Shown here in pieces: positions 53,140 through 64,000 of a stretch of DNA of 64,000 nt. The notes below the pieces were generated by a model. That model ran no database searches and had not been told where the DNA came from. It saw only the letters and a program-made list of their open reading frames with translations. Origin of the DNA: Rohdeia mirabilis (GTDB lineage: Bacteria > Planctomycetota > UBA1135 > GCA-002686595); the NCBI GenBank assembly GCA_007750655.1, contig CP036290.1, forward strand, positions 2,480,001 through 2,544,000, given 5' to 3'. Both the position numbers and the translations under genes were made by a program. How positions within the stretch are numbered: position 1 is the first letter of the stretch; every line of letters starts with the position of its first letter.

Positions 53140-53868
53140 ATGAGCGACGCACGCAGAGTTCTCGTCACCGGCGCCAGCCGCGGCATCGGGCGCGCCGTCG
53201 CCCAGCGCCTGGCCACGGCGGGCTTCGAGGTGGCGGTGCACTACCGCTCGAACGCGGGCGCGGCCCAGGACCTCGCCGCCAGCATCGTGGCGGACGGCGG
53301 ACGCGCGACCACCGTCGGCTTCGACGTGTGCGATCGCGCGGCGACGCGCAGCGCCCTGGCGGCCGAGCTCGAGAAGGGCGCCTTCTGGGGCGTGGTCACC
53401 AGCGCGGGGATCACCGCCGACGGCCCGTTCGCCTCGCTCGACGACGACGCCTGGGACCGGGTCCTGCGCACGAACCTGGACGGGTTCTTCAACGTGGTGC
53501 AGCCGCTCGTGATGCCCATGGTGGGGCTGCGCGACGGCGGGCGCATCGTGGCCCTGTCGAGCGTGACCGGCATCGCGGGCAACGCCGGACAGACCAACTA
53601 CGCGGCCAGCAAGGCGGGCCTCGTCGGCGCGGTCAAGTCGCTGGCCAAGGAGCTCGCCAAGCGCAGGATCGCGGTCAACGCCGTGGCGCCCGGCTTCGTC
53701 GAGACCGACATGACCGAGGGCATCGACGCCCAGGTCGTGAAGGACCGGGTCCCGATGCGTCGCATGGGCCGCGTCGACGAGGTCGCGGCCCTCGTCGGGC
53801 ACCTCTTCGCGCCCGAGGCCGAGTACATCACCGGCCAGGCGATCGCCATCGACGGCGGCATGTCCTGA
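53140..53868 (+). CDS. fabG: 3-oxoacyl-ACP reductase
   Basis: 242 aa classical SDR. VTGASRGIGRAV binds NADP, SAGIT replaces the usual NNAGIT, and the catalytic set is ALSSVTGIAG...TNYAASKAG (Ser, Tyr, Lys). INGQAIAIDGG-like ending (ITGQAIAIDGGMS) and PGFVETDM match FabG. It reduces beta-ketoacyl-ACP in fatty-acid elongation. No other fab genes are adjacent, so it could be an accessory FabG-like reductase with a different acyl substrate. Confidence 0.8.
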   Translation: MSDARRVLVTGASRGIGRAVAQRLATAGFEVAVHYRSNAGAAQDLAASIVADGGRATTVGFDVCDRAATRSALAAELEKGAFWGVVTSAGITADGPFASLDDDAWDRVLRTNLDGFFNVVQPLVMPMVGLRDGGRIVALSSVTGIAGNAGQTNYAASKAGLVGAVKSLAKELAKRRIAVNAVAPGFVETDMTEGIDAQVVKDRVPMRRMGRVDEVAALVGHLFAPEAEYITGQAIAIDGGMS

Positions 53869-54002
53869 CGGACGCTCGGCGATCGGAATCCTCCGCCGGC
53901 CGCGGCAGCGGCGCGTCGCGTTCCGGCTTCCCACCTGGGTGCGCACGGCTCCCGCTGGTGCGAACCTCGGCGCGCCTGTTCCGGCCACCCGCTGCTTCGC
54001 CG

Positions 54003-54008
54003 TAAGCT
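54003..54008 (+). promoter_or_regulatory. Candidate -10 element (TAAGCT) for the hybrid kinase gene
   Basis: TAAGCT lies 24 nt before the ATG at 54033, in a 164-nt gap after fabG. Confidence 0.33.
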
Positions 54009-54032
54009 GTCCGCGCGCCGCCCCGAGACCCA

Positions 54033-57000
54033 ATGACCTACGCCCATCAGCGCTCGCGCACCATCCGTTCCGTGTTGCTCGTCGACGAGCGCATCGAGCG
54101 ACTGCAGCGCATCGAACGGGCGCTGCTCGCGGCGGGGGTCGAGGTGCAGTCGTGCGCACGGTTCGAGCAGGCCTTCTACGTCTCGGACACGCCCGCCGAC
54201 GTGGTGCTGGTCGCCGCCGACTCGGCCGAACGCGCCGGCTGGTCCCAGGCCGAGACCCTGTGCGCCGGCGGCAACGGCGCGATCGCTGCCCTGGCCTACG
54301 GCGACGGCGACGCGTCGATCGCAGGAGCCACGGCCGCGGCCGCCCGCAGCGCTGGCTACGAGCCGATCGCGCTCGAATGGGAGAACCCCGCCGCCCTCGG
54401 ACGCGACCTCGCGCGGCTGGTCGTGCGCGCGGCACCCCTGGTCTGGATCCTGAGCGCGCGCGAGTACCCGGGCGACCGCGCTTGGGCCAGCGCGATCGAG
54501 GAGGCCGGGTTCGCGGTGCGCTGGATGCGCGACGGTGCGAGCGAGGCCACCGGTGGCCGTCCGGCGGCGGTCGTCCTGCGCGACGATCCGTCGACCGCGG
54601 GTCGCGGACGCCCCTCCGACGCGCTGCGCGATCTGGCGCGCGAGTCGCGCCTCGTCATCCTGGGATGCGACGTGGACCCCGAACGCCGTCGTTCGTGGCG
54701 CGAGATCGGCGCCGCGGCCTACGTCGAGGAGCCCTTCGCCGTCGAGGTCCTGCTGGCGCAGCTGTCACCCGAACCCGAGCGCCGCGCGATCACGTCCCCG
54801 GTGCCGCGCGAGTCGGCGCTCGGCGTGCTGTGGGTCGGACTCGATCGCACGGGGCGCGTGGTCGAATGGAACGCGGCGGCCGCCGAGTTCCTCGCCGGCC
54901 CCGGCGCGTCCGAAGCTCTGCCGCTGGGTGAACTGAACTGGTTCGACCTGGTGTGCGCGCCGTCCGCGCGCGAACAGTGCCGCGAACAGCTCGACTCGTT
55001 GGTCCAGGGCGATCACGACGCGACGACGGGCGAGTGGCCCGTCAGCGCCTACGACGGCGAAGTGCAGTGGTTGCACTGGACGTGCCGCCGCGCGGGCAGC
55101 GAGTTGGACGAGGGCCAGGCGGCGTTCGTGCTCGTCGGAGTCAGCGACGGACTCTGGCGCCGCTGGGGTCGCGCGGACTACGGCGCTGCCGTGGCCGGCG
55201 CGGACCGCTGCGGCGACACGCTCCTGTTGCTCGATCGCCAGCTGGGGCGCGTCGTCTTCGCCGGCAGCCGCGCGCTGTCGTGGTGGGGCGTCGGTCGCGA
55301 CGCGCTGTCGACGTCCACCCGTTGGTGGGACCGGATCGCGAGCAGCGACCACGGATCGCTGCGCAGCGCCATCGATCGTGCGCGCCGAGGTCAGGCCGTG
55401 CGCTGCGGGTTCGAACTGGAGACCGACGGCGCCTTCACGCGGCTCCTGCAGGCGCGCTTGTTCCTGCTGCATCCCGACGAACGGGGTGGGGCCGTCATCG
55501 CGGTGCTCCTGTCGGAGATCGGAGAAGGCCACAGCGAACCCGGACCGCCGGTGCGCGACTCGATCTCGATCGAAGCGCTGCTGACCGCCGCGCCCGTGGT
55601 GCCGTTCTCGATCGACGCGCGCGGGCGGTTGACGCTCGCCGACGCGGATCTGTCGGCGGAACTGGGCCTGGTGGACGACGAGGGGCGCGAACTCGAGATC
55701 GACGTGCGCGCCGAGCTACCGGCCCTGACCGAACGCCTGCAGGAAGCGTTCGACGGTCGCGGCTTCAGCGTTCCGCTCGACCTCGACGGCCGCCACGTCG
55801 AACTGTCCCTGTGGCCGAAGTTCGACGACGACGGCGAAGTCACCCAGGTCGGTGGCGTCGCCGTCGATCTGTCGGACAGCCAACGCGTCCGCGAAGCCCT
55901 GCGTTCGCTGGTCGACGTGACCGCTCCGATCACGGGGCAGGCCTTCTTCCGCGAGTTGGCCCTGGCGCTGACGCGCGCGCTCGGCGTTCGCATGGCCTAC
56001 CTGGCCGAGCGGGTCGACGGCGATCCCGAACGGCTCGACCTGATCTCGTGCTGGTCCGCCGGAGAGTTCTCCGAGGGCGAGATCGTGCTCGCGGAAGGAC
56101 GTCCGGAGCGCGCCGTGCTCACGGGCGAAGGCGTGCGCCTCGGGCGACGCGAGGCCGAGGAGCGCTGCGTCGGTTTCCCCTTCGACCAGTGCTTCGACGC
56201 GAGCGACGGCGGCGACGTGGCCGGCTACGTCGGAGTGCCCGTGCGCGACGCCGTCGGCGAAGTCGTCGGCGTCCTGGCCCTGGCGCACGACCGGCCGCTC
56301 GACGCGTCGCTCGTGGACGACGGCCTCCTGGCGCTGCTCGCCTCGCGCGCGGGCTCCGAGCTCGAACGACTCGACTCCGAACTCACGCTCGAGCGCTCGC
56401 GCAGCCGTTGGCGCACGCTGGTCGGCAACATGCCCGACGCCGTGACGACCGTCACGCGCGACGGCACGGTGACGTTCTCGAACGGCTTCTACCGCGAGCG
56501 CGAGTCGGTGCTCGAACGGTGCGCGCCGGAGCACCGCGGCGAGCTCCAGCGCCACATCGAAGCGGTCCTGCGCACGAACGAGTCGCGCTCGCTCGAGCAC
56601 CGCGTCAACGACGAACGCTCGCGCAGCCTGTGGTTCCACACCCGCATCGGCGCGCTCCCGGTCGAGAAGAGCGGCGACGACGAAGTGGTGTTGATCTCGA
56701 CCGACATCACCGAACGCAAGGACCAGGAAGGGCGCGACCGTTTCAGGGGCGAGATGGAGAAGCTCGTCACCGAGGTCTCGACGCGCTTCATCAACCTCGA
56801 GCCCGAGGACTTCGAACAGCACCTCGAAGCCGCCGTCCACCAGGTGGGGGAGCGCTCCGGCGCGGACCGCTGCTACCTGTTCGACCTGGTCGGTGAGTCG
56901 CTCGCCATGCGCCACGCCTGGCAACGCGCCGGGCGCACGCCGATCCCCGCGCGCATCAGCACCGAGCTGCCCGACGCGACGGGTCTGGGCTGGCTCGTGC

Positions 57001-58595
57001 CGACGATCCAGGCCGGCAACGAGCTCTTGGCTCGCGACGTGGATCGCCTCGAGAGTTCGCCCACGGGCGTCGGCAAGCGCGTCGGGATCCGCTCGCTCGT
57101 CTGCGTGCCGGTCACCAGCGGCGGCAAGGTACGCGGCTTCCTGGGCTTCGACACCGCGACGAAGGAACTCGACTGGGACCGGGCGATCGTCGCGCTCCTG
57201 CGGCTTCTGACGGACGTCTTCGCCAACGTCGCCGAGCGTCAACGGGTCGAGGAGGAGCGCGCGACCCTCTCGGAACAACTGCGCCAGGTGCAGAAGCTCG
57301 AGGCCATCGGGACGCTCGCCGGCGGCATCGCGCACGACTTCAACAACCTGCTCACCGGCATCGGTGGCCAGGCCGAGCTGCTCGTTCGCGCTCTCGGCGA
57401 GCCGGAGCTGCGCCGCGCGGCCGACACGATCGCGCAGACGGCCCAACGCGGTGCCAAGTTGACGCGCCAGCTGCTCGACTTCGCGCGGCGCGGCGAGTCC
57501 GAGAGCGTGAACGTGGACGTCGAGGCCCTGGTGGGTGAGGTCTGCGACCTGCTCGACCGCACGATCGGCAAGCACATCGACGTGCGCAAGGACCTGCGCG
57601 CCAGCGGTGCCGCCGTGCTCGGCGACCCGACCCAGCTGCAGCAGGTGATCCTGAACCTGGCGGTCAACGCGAGCGACGCGATGCCCGAGAACGGCACGCT
57701 GACGTTCGGCACGTCGGTCACCGAGGTCCGTCCCGACGAGGCGCACCTGTTCCCCGAACTCGAACCGGGCCAGTACGTGCGCCTGTTCGTGGCGGACACC
57801 GGCTGCGGCATGGACGCGGATCAGATCGGCCGCATCTTCGATCCCTTCTACACGACCAAGGCCCAGGGCAAGGGCACCGGTCTCGGCCTCGCGCTCGTGT
57901 ACGGCATCGTGCGCAGCCACCGCGGCCGCGTCGACGTGCACAGTCGCCTCGGCGAAGGCACGACGTTCGAGATCCTGCTGCCGGTGTCGTCGGCCGAGGG
58001 CGGCTGCCAGGTCGAGGACGAGCCGCTCGAGGTCGTCTCGGGCCACGGCCGCCTCTTGGTCGTCGACGACGAAGCGGTCGTTCGCACCACGTTGTGCGAA
58101 CTGGCGGCGAGCATCGGCTACACGGTCGAAGGCGTCGACGCGGGCAGCATCGCGCTCGATCGACTCGCCGCTCGCAACGGCGCCGGTGAAGGTCTGTACG
58201 ACGCGGTGCTGGTCGACCTGCGCATGCCGGAGATGGATGGCGTCGAGCTGATCGAAGCCCTGCGCGCGAAGGGCGACCACACCAAGGCGATCCTGTGCAG
58301 CGGCGGCGGCTACGAGCGCTACGGGCCGCGGCTGGCCGATCTGGATCTGGCGGGCTTCCTCCACAAGCCGTTCCGCCTGGCCGAGCTGTCGAAGGTCCTG
58401 TCCCAGGTGGTGGGCGATCGTTCGAAGCCCGCGGCGGGTCAGCTCGAGGTGACGCCCGCGCCCCGTTCGACACCGGCTGCGGGCACGGAACCGCCCCGGC
58501 GCGATCCCCAGGTGGAGCCTCCGCCGCGCGCCACCGACACCCCGACCGATCCGACCCAGCGTCCGGGCACCCCGGGCCTCGAGCGTCCTCGGTAG
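54033..58595 (+). CDS. Giant cytosolic hybrid sensor histidine kinase
   Basis: 1520 aa, no transmembrane segment. Two receiver-like segments (about 10-125 and 130-250) start the protein; both lack a convincing phosphoacceptor Asp. Several PAS-like segments follow (about 255-620 and 790-900) and two GAF-like segments (about 625-780 and 915-1075). The kinase core has a short coiled coil, GGIAHDFNNLLTG with the phospho-His at 1101, a GDPTQLQQVILNLAVNASDA N box, and GTGLGLALVYGIV. A C-terminal receiver (about 1340-1455; LLVVDDEAVVRTTL, Asp 1395 in LVDLRMPEMDG) precedes a Pro/Arg tail. It should sense soluble ligands or redox state, but the output partner is not evident nearby. Confidence 0.88.
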   Translation: MTYAHQRSRTIRSVLLVDERIERLQRIERALLAAGVEVQSCARFEQAFYVSDTPADVVLVAADSAERAGWSQAETLCAGGNGAIAALAYGDGDASIAGATAAAARSAGYEPIALEWENPAALGRDLARLVVRAAPLVWILSAREYPGDRAWASAIEEAGFAVRWMRDGASEATGGRPAAVVLRDDPSTAGRGRPSDALRDLARESRLVILGCDVDPERRRSWREIGAAAYVEEPFAVEVLLAQLSPEPERRAITSPVPRESALGVLWVGLDRTGRVVEWNAAAAEFLAGPGASEALPLGELNWFDLVCAPSAREQCREQLDSLVQGDHDATTGEWPVSAYDGEVQWLHWTCRRAGSELDEGQAAFVLVGVSDGLWRRWGRADYGAAVAGADRCGDTLLLLDRQLGRVVFAGSRALSWWGVGRDALSTSTRWWDRIASSDHGSLRSAIDRARRGQAVRCGFELETDGAFTRLLQARLFLLHPDERGGAVIAVLLSEIGEGHSEPGPPVRDSISIEALLTAAPVVPFSIDARGRLTLADADLSAELGLVDDEGRELEIDVRAELPALTERLQEAFDGRGFSVPLDLDGRHVELSLWPKFDDDGEVTQVGGVAVDLSDSQRVREALRSLVDVTAPITGQAFFRELALALTRALGVRMAYLAERVDGDPERLDLISCWSAGEFSEGEIVLAEGRPERAVLTGEGVRLGRREAEERCVGFPFDQCFDASDGGDVAGYVGVPVRDAVGEVVGVLALAHDRPLDASLVDDGLLALLASRAGSELERLDSELTLERSRSRWRTLVGNMPDAVTTVTRDGTVTFSNGFYRERESVLERCAPEHRGELQRHIEAVLRTNESRSLEHRVNDERSRSLWFHTRIGALPVEKSGDDEVVLISTDITERKDQEGRDRFRGEMEKLVTEVSTRFINLEPEDFEQHLEAAVHQVGERSGADRCYLFDLVGESLAMRHAWQRAGRTPIPARISTELPDATGLGWLVPTIQAGNELLARDVDRLESSPTGVGKRVGIRSLVCVPVTSGGKVRGFLGFDTATKELDWDRAIVALLRLLTDVFANVAERQRVEEERATLSEQLRQVQKLEAIGTLAGGIAHDFNNLLTGIGGQAELLVRALGEPELRRAADTIAQTAQRGAKLTRQLLDFARRGESESVNVDVEALVGEVCDLLDRTIGKHIDVRKDLRASGAAVLGDPTQLQQVILNLAVNASDAMPENGTLTFGTSVTEVRPDEAHLFPELEPGQYVRLFVADTGCGMDADQIGRIFDPFYTTKAQGKGTGLGLALVYGIVRSHRGRVDVHSRLGEGTTFEILLPVSSAEGGCQVEDEPLEVVSGHGRLLVVDDEAVVRTTLCELAASIGYTVEGVDAGSIALDRLAARNGAGEGLYDAVLVDLRMPEMDGVELIEALRAKGDHTKAILCSGGGYERYGPRLADLDLAGFLHKPFRLAELSKVLSQVVGDRSKPAAGQLEVTPAPRSTPAAGTEPPRRDPQVEPPPRATDTPTDPTQRPGTPGLERPR

Positions 58596-58598
58596 GCT
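58593..58598 (+). promoter_or_regulatory. Candidate -10 element (TAGGCT) overlapping the kinase stop codon
   Basis: TAGGCT includes the TAG stop of the hybrid kinase. The first ATG after it is at 58632, opening a 45-codon frame. The match may be partly coincidental. Confidence 0.22.
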
Positions 58599-58631
58599 GG
58601 GCGCGGGACGCCCCGCCCGTGTCCCGTCGCC

Positions 58632-58769
58632 ATGAAGGATCGCTCGTTCCGACTGCCGCTGATGTTGGCCCCGCTCGCCGCGAACGTCGACGTGTGCGCG
58701 AGGTCGTCGGTTGCTGAGGACGGCGAGGCTCGGCGGTGGCAGAGCGGCCTGTTCGGTGATGAGCGCTGA
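58632..58769 (+). CDS. Possible small ORF ahead of the membrane-anchored protein
   Basis: 45 codons from ATG 58632 to TGA 58767-58769, overlapping the next start (ATG 58759) by 11 nt in another frame. The product begins MKDRSFRLPLMLAPL and has no recognisable domain. It is listed because it fills the gap between the kinase and the next gene and overlaps the latter; it may be non-coding. Confidence 0.2.
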   Translation: MKDRSFRLPLMLAPLAANVDVCARSSVAEDGEARRWQSGLFGDER

Positions 58770-60384
58770 CGTGAACGACCGTCGTCGAATCGTCGTCGCC
58801 GGGGTGACGCTGTCGCTCGCGGCTCTGCTGGCTCTCGTGATGTGGAGCGACGAGGCGGACGCGCCTGCGCGGGTCGCAGCCGACGTCGAGGACGCCGAGG
58901 ACGACCACGCGACCGCAACGGTGGACCTGGCTGCGGACGCTGCACGGCGAGTGTCGATCGAAGGCGTGCGTGAGGTGAACGGCGCTGTTGAGAACGACGG
59001 CCCGGGGGACCAGCCCGAGGTCTTCGACGGCCCCGTCGCCCACCTGGTCACGGTCTTCGACGACGCCGATCCTCCGGCGCCGATCCCGGGCGCGGCGGTC
59101 GAGTTCTGGTCGAAGAGCGGCGACCTCCTGGTTGCCGTCGAGTCCGACGGCGAGGGCCGGGCGTTCGCACCGGCGTCGTTGCGCGAGGCGGCGCCGTACG
59201 TGCTCGCTGGCATCGAGGGGCGGGCGCTGGCGAACCTGTTGGTCCATCCGCTCGAGCCGCGCGGGGCGTTGGACGTGGTGCTGCATCCGACGGCCTTCGT
59301 GGGAGTCGACGTGGTTCGCACCGATGGTTCCACGTCGCCGACGCCGGACTTGGACGGGTCCGGGTTCAGGGCCATCGGCCCGTGCGATGGCTGTAGGCCC
59401 ATGACGGCCGTGACGTGGTCCGATCCGCGCCGATTCGCCCACGAGAACTTCGACGCCATGGAGCGGCGAGCCTTGGAGCTCGCTGGACTTCCGCCGCACT
59501 TCCACGAGCCGTCCATCTGGTTCCCCATGGTGGGCACGCGCACTCCGGACCGCAGCGACACGTGGATCTACGTCAAGTTCAGTGACACCGAGATGGAGTC
59601 GACCACCGCACCGCTCAGGCCGTTGAGCGAGCCTGTTCCCGAGCGCATCGCGGTGACTCCGACCTCCGTCGAAGTAGGGACGCTCCTCGTCGAGGTGACT
59701 GGACTCGATCTGTGGCTCGATCACGACAGCGCGTGGTCGGTGGGCCTGACGCTCCACCCGGCCGATTCGGCGAACAAACCCATGAGCATGCGACGAGCCG
59801 ACCTGCGTCCTCGTGCGCCGAGGGGGAAGGACGCGGCTCTCATGTCCTTCGAACCGATCATGGTCCCGCAGGGGCAGTACGAAGCGCGTTTGTGGTTCGA
59901 GCCGACGGGGGACGCGGGCGTCTCGTGCGATGTCGGCGTTGGCGCGGGTGAGTCCGTCGCACGCTTCACCCTGGATCGCGGCGCGAGCCTGCTACTCGAC
60001 GGCTTCGTTCCGAAGACAGCCCACATGGGCTTCGAGGGACTCGATCTCCTGCAGATGGATGTCCAGAAGAGCCGCTCCGAACATGTCGAGGCGCGAACAG
60101 GCATCGTGGGTCACATCGCACCCGGTCGCTACATCGCGGTCGCACACGCCGCCGCGGGATACGACCTCTTCATCGCGACACCGCAAGCTCCAGCCGCACT
60201 GCGAGTCCTCGCGCTCGAGGAAGAGGATCCCGACGCCGTGCTCTACCGACTGCGCGACGCGCTCCGCCACGGCGAGGATCCAGCACTCGCCACGCTCGCG
60301 GAGGCGCTGGCCGTCACCGCCAGAGCAGGTGAGACGGCGCGGCTGTATCCGAGCGGCCTGTTCGGATCGGCGGACAAGGACTGA
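58759..60384 (+). CDS. Membrane-anchored protein with carboxypeptidase-regulatory-like segments
   Basis: 541 aa from ATG 58759 (16 in-frame codons upstream look less natural). An N-terminal signal-anchor (about residues 13-29) is followed by an acidic linker and a long extracytoplasmic region. TVFDDADPPAPIPGAAVEFWSKSGDLLVAVESDGEGRAFAP resembles a carboxypeptidase-regulatory-like beta domain, and APGRYIAVAHAAAGYDL a second such strand near the C terminus. No catalytic motif is visible. Third-position GC is visibly lower than in neighbours, which may mean relaxed selection or later arrival. Function unknown. Confidence 0.6.
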   Translation: MSADVNDRRRIVVAGVTLSLAALLALVMWSDEADAPARVAADVEDAEDDHATATVDLAADAARRVSIEGVREVNGAVENDGPGDQPEVFDGPVAHLVTVFDDADPPAPIPGAAVEFWSKSGDLLVAVESDGEGRAFAPASLREAAPYVLAGIEGRALANLLVHPLEPRGALDVVLHPTAFVGVDVVRTDGSTSPTPDLDGSGFRAIGPCDGCRPMTAVTWSDPRRFAHENFDAMERRALELAGLPPHFHEPSIWFPMVGTRTPDRSDTWIYVKFSDTEMESTTAPLRPLSEPVPERIAVTPTSVEVGTLLVEVTGLDLWLDHDSAWSVGLTLHPADSANKPMSMRRADLRPRAPRGKDAALMSFEPIMVPQGQYEARLWFEPTGDAGVSCDVGVGAGESVARFTLDRGASLLLDGFVPKTAHMGFEGLDLLQMDVQKSRSEHVEARTGIVGHIAPGRYIAVAHAAAGYDLFIATPQAPAALRVLALEEEDPDAVLYRLRDALRHGEDPALATLAEALAVTARAGETARLYPSGLFGSADKD

Positions 60385-60526
60385 ACGCGACGGGCGAGCG
60401 CGCGAGCGAACGCCAACGCGATCGTCCCAGTGGCTCGCAGCCCGCGTGCACGCACTCCGCTGAGGTCCGTGCGGCGACTCGCGCCGGCGTCGACGCAGGC
60501 AGCGCGCGCCGCCGCGAACCCGCCAA

Positions 60527-61657
60527 CTAGTTCCCGCCGCCCAACAGGCCGCCGAGCTTCTCCTTGGCCTTCTTCGCCTTCTCCTCGAGCTTCTTGGCCT
60601 TGTCGTCGGTGCTGAGCTTCTCGAGCAGGTCGTTCGCCTTCTCCTTCAGGTCCGCGGGCAGCTCGGCGCCGTCCACTTCGTTCAGCAACTCGTCGAGCTT
60701 CTCGGCCGCCCCGGGGGGAAGTTCCTGCCCGCCCGTCACCTTGTCGAGCAACGACTCGACCTCACCGCGCGCGTCCTGGCGCAGCTCGTCGAGCCGCTCC
60801 TGACCCAGGGCCTCGAGTTCGTCGACCTTCTCGTCGACGCGGCCCTGCAGCTTGGCCTTCAGTTCGTCGAGGTTCGGCAGGTCCTCCCCGAGCTTGGCGC
60901 GCAGGCCGTCGATCTGCGCCAACAGCTCGGGACTGAGGTCGCCGAGCCCGACCGCGCCGAGGCCCTCGGTCTGCACGTAGCCGAGCAGCTGCTCGGTGAC
61001 CTGCGCCAGGATGCCGGGCAGGCCCTGGCCGTCCGTGCGCACGTTCTCGAGCACGAGCGTGTCGAGGCCGTGCGGGGCCAGCTTCAGCGCGCCGCCGAAG
61101 TCGAGTGCGAGCGTCCAGTCCGCCAGCACCAGACGCTCGATCACGATCGGGCGGCCGGACTTCGCGGGTTCGGTGGTGGGCCCAGTGGACGGTTCGGTGG
61201 GCGGCTCGGTGGGCGGCTCGGTGGTGGGCGGCTTCGCACCCGTGTCGTCGCTCGCGGCGGTCAGCTTCTGGATGCGATCCAAGAGCGGCGAGAAGTTGAA
61301 GCCCTGGTCGTTGCGCTCGAGCAGGATCGCCAGGCCCTCGACGCGGACCTCGGGAATGCGCAGCTCGTCGTCGCCGCGCAGACGCATCAGCGGCAGCTCC
61401 ATCGAAGCGTTGCCGAGCGCGAACACCGGTCGATCGCTGAAGCCTTCGGGGTTCTCGATCTCGTAGTCCACGAGCGCGAAGGCCCCCGACCCCAGATCCG
61501 TGCGGACCTCCTCGAGCGGCGTGGGAACACCGAAAGCGAACTGGCCGGCCTTCTCGACCGCGGTCTCGATGAATCCGTTGCGGAAGAAGACCAGGAGCCC
61601 GAGGACGAGGAGAAGGCCGAGGACGGCCACGACGGCGAGGCGGAGGAAGAACTTCAC
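60527..61657 (-). CDS. AsmA-like membrane-anchored protein with charged helical C terminus
   Basis: 376 aa from GTG 61657. An N-terminal transmembrane helix (about 4-24) starts the protein. Residues ~30-130 resemble the AsmA/DUF748 strand-rich fold ([60 protein letters not shown]). A Pro/Thr/Glu repeat linker ([17 protein letters not shown]) follows, then a second fold segment, and then ~130 residues of Lys/Glu/Leu-rich coiled coil (from [15 protein letters not shown] to the end). AsmA-like proteins sit in the envelope and affect lipid transport; the role here is unknown. Convergent with the preceding gene and divergent from ileS. Confidence 0.65.
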   Translation of the reverse strand: MKFFLRLAVVAVLGLLLVLGLLVFFRNGFIETAVEKAGQFAFGVPTPLEEVRTDLGSGAFALVDYEIENPEGFSDRPVFALGNASMELPLMRLRGDDELRIPEVRVEGLAILLERNDQGFNFSPLLDRIQKLTAASDDTGAKPPTTEPPTEPPTEPSTGPTTEPAKSGRPIVIERLVLADWTLALDFGGALKLAPHGLDTLVLENVRTDGQGLPGILAQVTEQLLGYVQTEGLGAVGLGDLSPELLAQIDGLRAKLGEDLPNLDELKAKLQGRVDEKVDELEALGQERLDELRQDARGEVESLLDKVTGGQELPPGAAEKLDELLNEVDGAELPADLKEKANDLLEKLSTDDKAKKLEEKAKKAKEKLGGLLGGGN

Positions 61658-61664
61658 GGGCGTG

Positions 61665-61670
61665 ATCCTA
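61665..61670 (-). promoter_or_regulatory. Candidate leaderless -10 element (TAGGAT) for the AsmA-like gene
   Basis: TAGGAT on the minus strand ends exactly 7 nt before the GTG at 61657. This supports the GTG over longer in-frame readings. Confidence 0.45.
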
Positions 61671-61746
61671 GCTCCGCGTCCCGTTCGTTCGACCCCGGAT
61701 CGCGGGCGGCACCTTCGGGGCCTCCCGGTCCTCGGGCGCGCTTTCG

Positions 61747-61752
61747 TAGACT
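61747..61752 (+). promoter_or_regulatory. Candidate -10 element (TAGACT) for ileS
   Basis: TAGACT lies 32 nt before the ATG of ileS, in the 127-nt divergent gap. Confidence 0.35.
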
Positions 61753-61784
61753 CTTCCCCCCGCTCACGCCGCGGGCCCGTTCCC

Positions 61785-64000
<2,216 letters not shown>

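Noticed and set aside
55716..59561. 1281-codon minus-strand frame opposite the hybrid kinase
   Set aside because: Lies wholly antisense to a gene with clear kinase motifs; no start context and no recognisable domain.

Overview
The window is GC-rich DNA (by eye about 70%), densely packed with genes on both strands. It has no rRNA, CRISPR array, insertion sequence or phage gene that I can see. The best lineage marker is the adjacent pair at 18490-22364: a secreted PSCyt1/DUF1549/DUF1553 protein followed by a DUF1501 protein with a twin-arginine-like leader. That pair is characteristic of Planctomycetota, so I read this as chromosomal housekeeping DNA from a GC-rich planctomycete. The genus is not determinable from the sequence alone.

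Layout. 1-1065 (-): a ferric-reductase-like membrane protein that runs off the left edge, with two small membrane proteins in the same operon. 1354-5132 (+): the helicase/nuclease repair pair MrfA-MrfB. 5154-6563 (-): a secreted S41-type peptidase. 6706-8682 (+): a Rieske/thiamine-diphosphate fusion enzyme. 8660-15766 (-): a convoy tilS, yggS, FHA-Ser/Thr kinase, purine nucleoside phosphorylase, purN. 16095-25628 (+): carbon-metabolism genes gap, pgk, pfkA, rpe and accD, with the planctomycete DUF1549/DUF1501 pair in the middle, closed by a strong hairpin terminator. 25738-32761: small secreted and methyltransferase genes, panB, an SDR, OsmC, a membrane protein and a degenerate PfkB-like protein. 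32900-36595: polyphosphate kinase and exopolyphosphatase, convergent. 36779-41126 (+): xseB, ispA, dxs and nadK, largely translationally coupled (isoprenoid precursor supply). 41139-48883 (-): lysS, a LolC/E-type permease, a LolD-type ATPase and a four-gene metal (Mn/Zn-like) ABC transporter, largely coupled. 49160-49235 (-): tRNA-Ala(GGC). 49593-54000 (+): leuS, Fe-superoxide dismutase and fabG. 54033-60384 (+): a giant hybrid sensor kinase and a membrane-anchored protein of unknown function. 60527-61657 (-): an AsmA-like protein. 61785-end (+): an eukaryotic-type isoleucyl-tRNA synthetase cut by the window edge.

How the genes work together. gap, pgk, pfkA, rpe and accD link glycolysis, the pentose-phosphate pathway and fatty-acid synthesis. 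ispA and dxs supply isoprenoids, and nadK supplies NADP. ppk and ppx make and degrade polyphosphate. Three aminoacyl-tRNA synthetases, a tRNA and TilS serve translation.

Most notable observations: (i) the GAPDH carries a 29-residue Lys/Ala/Pro-rich, histone-H1-like C-terminal tail; (ii) a Rieske domain is fused to a ThDP enzyme; (iii) a recurring TAG-N2-T hexamer sits only 6-7 nt before several start codons, suggesting leaderless transcripts; (iv) a PfkB-family protein lacks its catalytic GAGD motif and is preceded by a 15-bp tandem repeat inside a small overlapping ORF.
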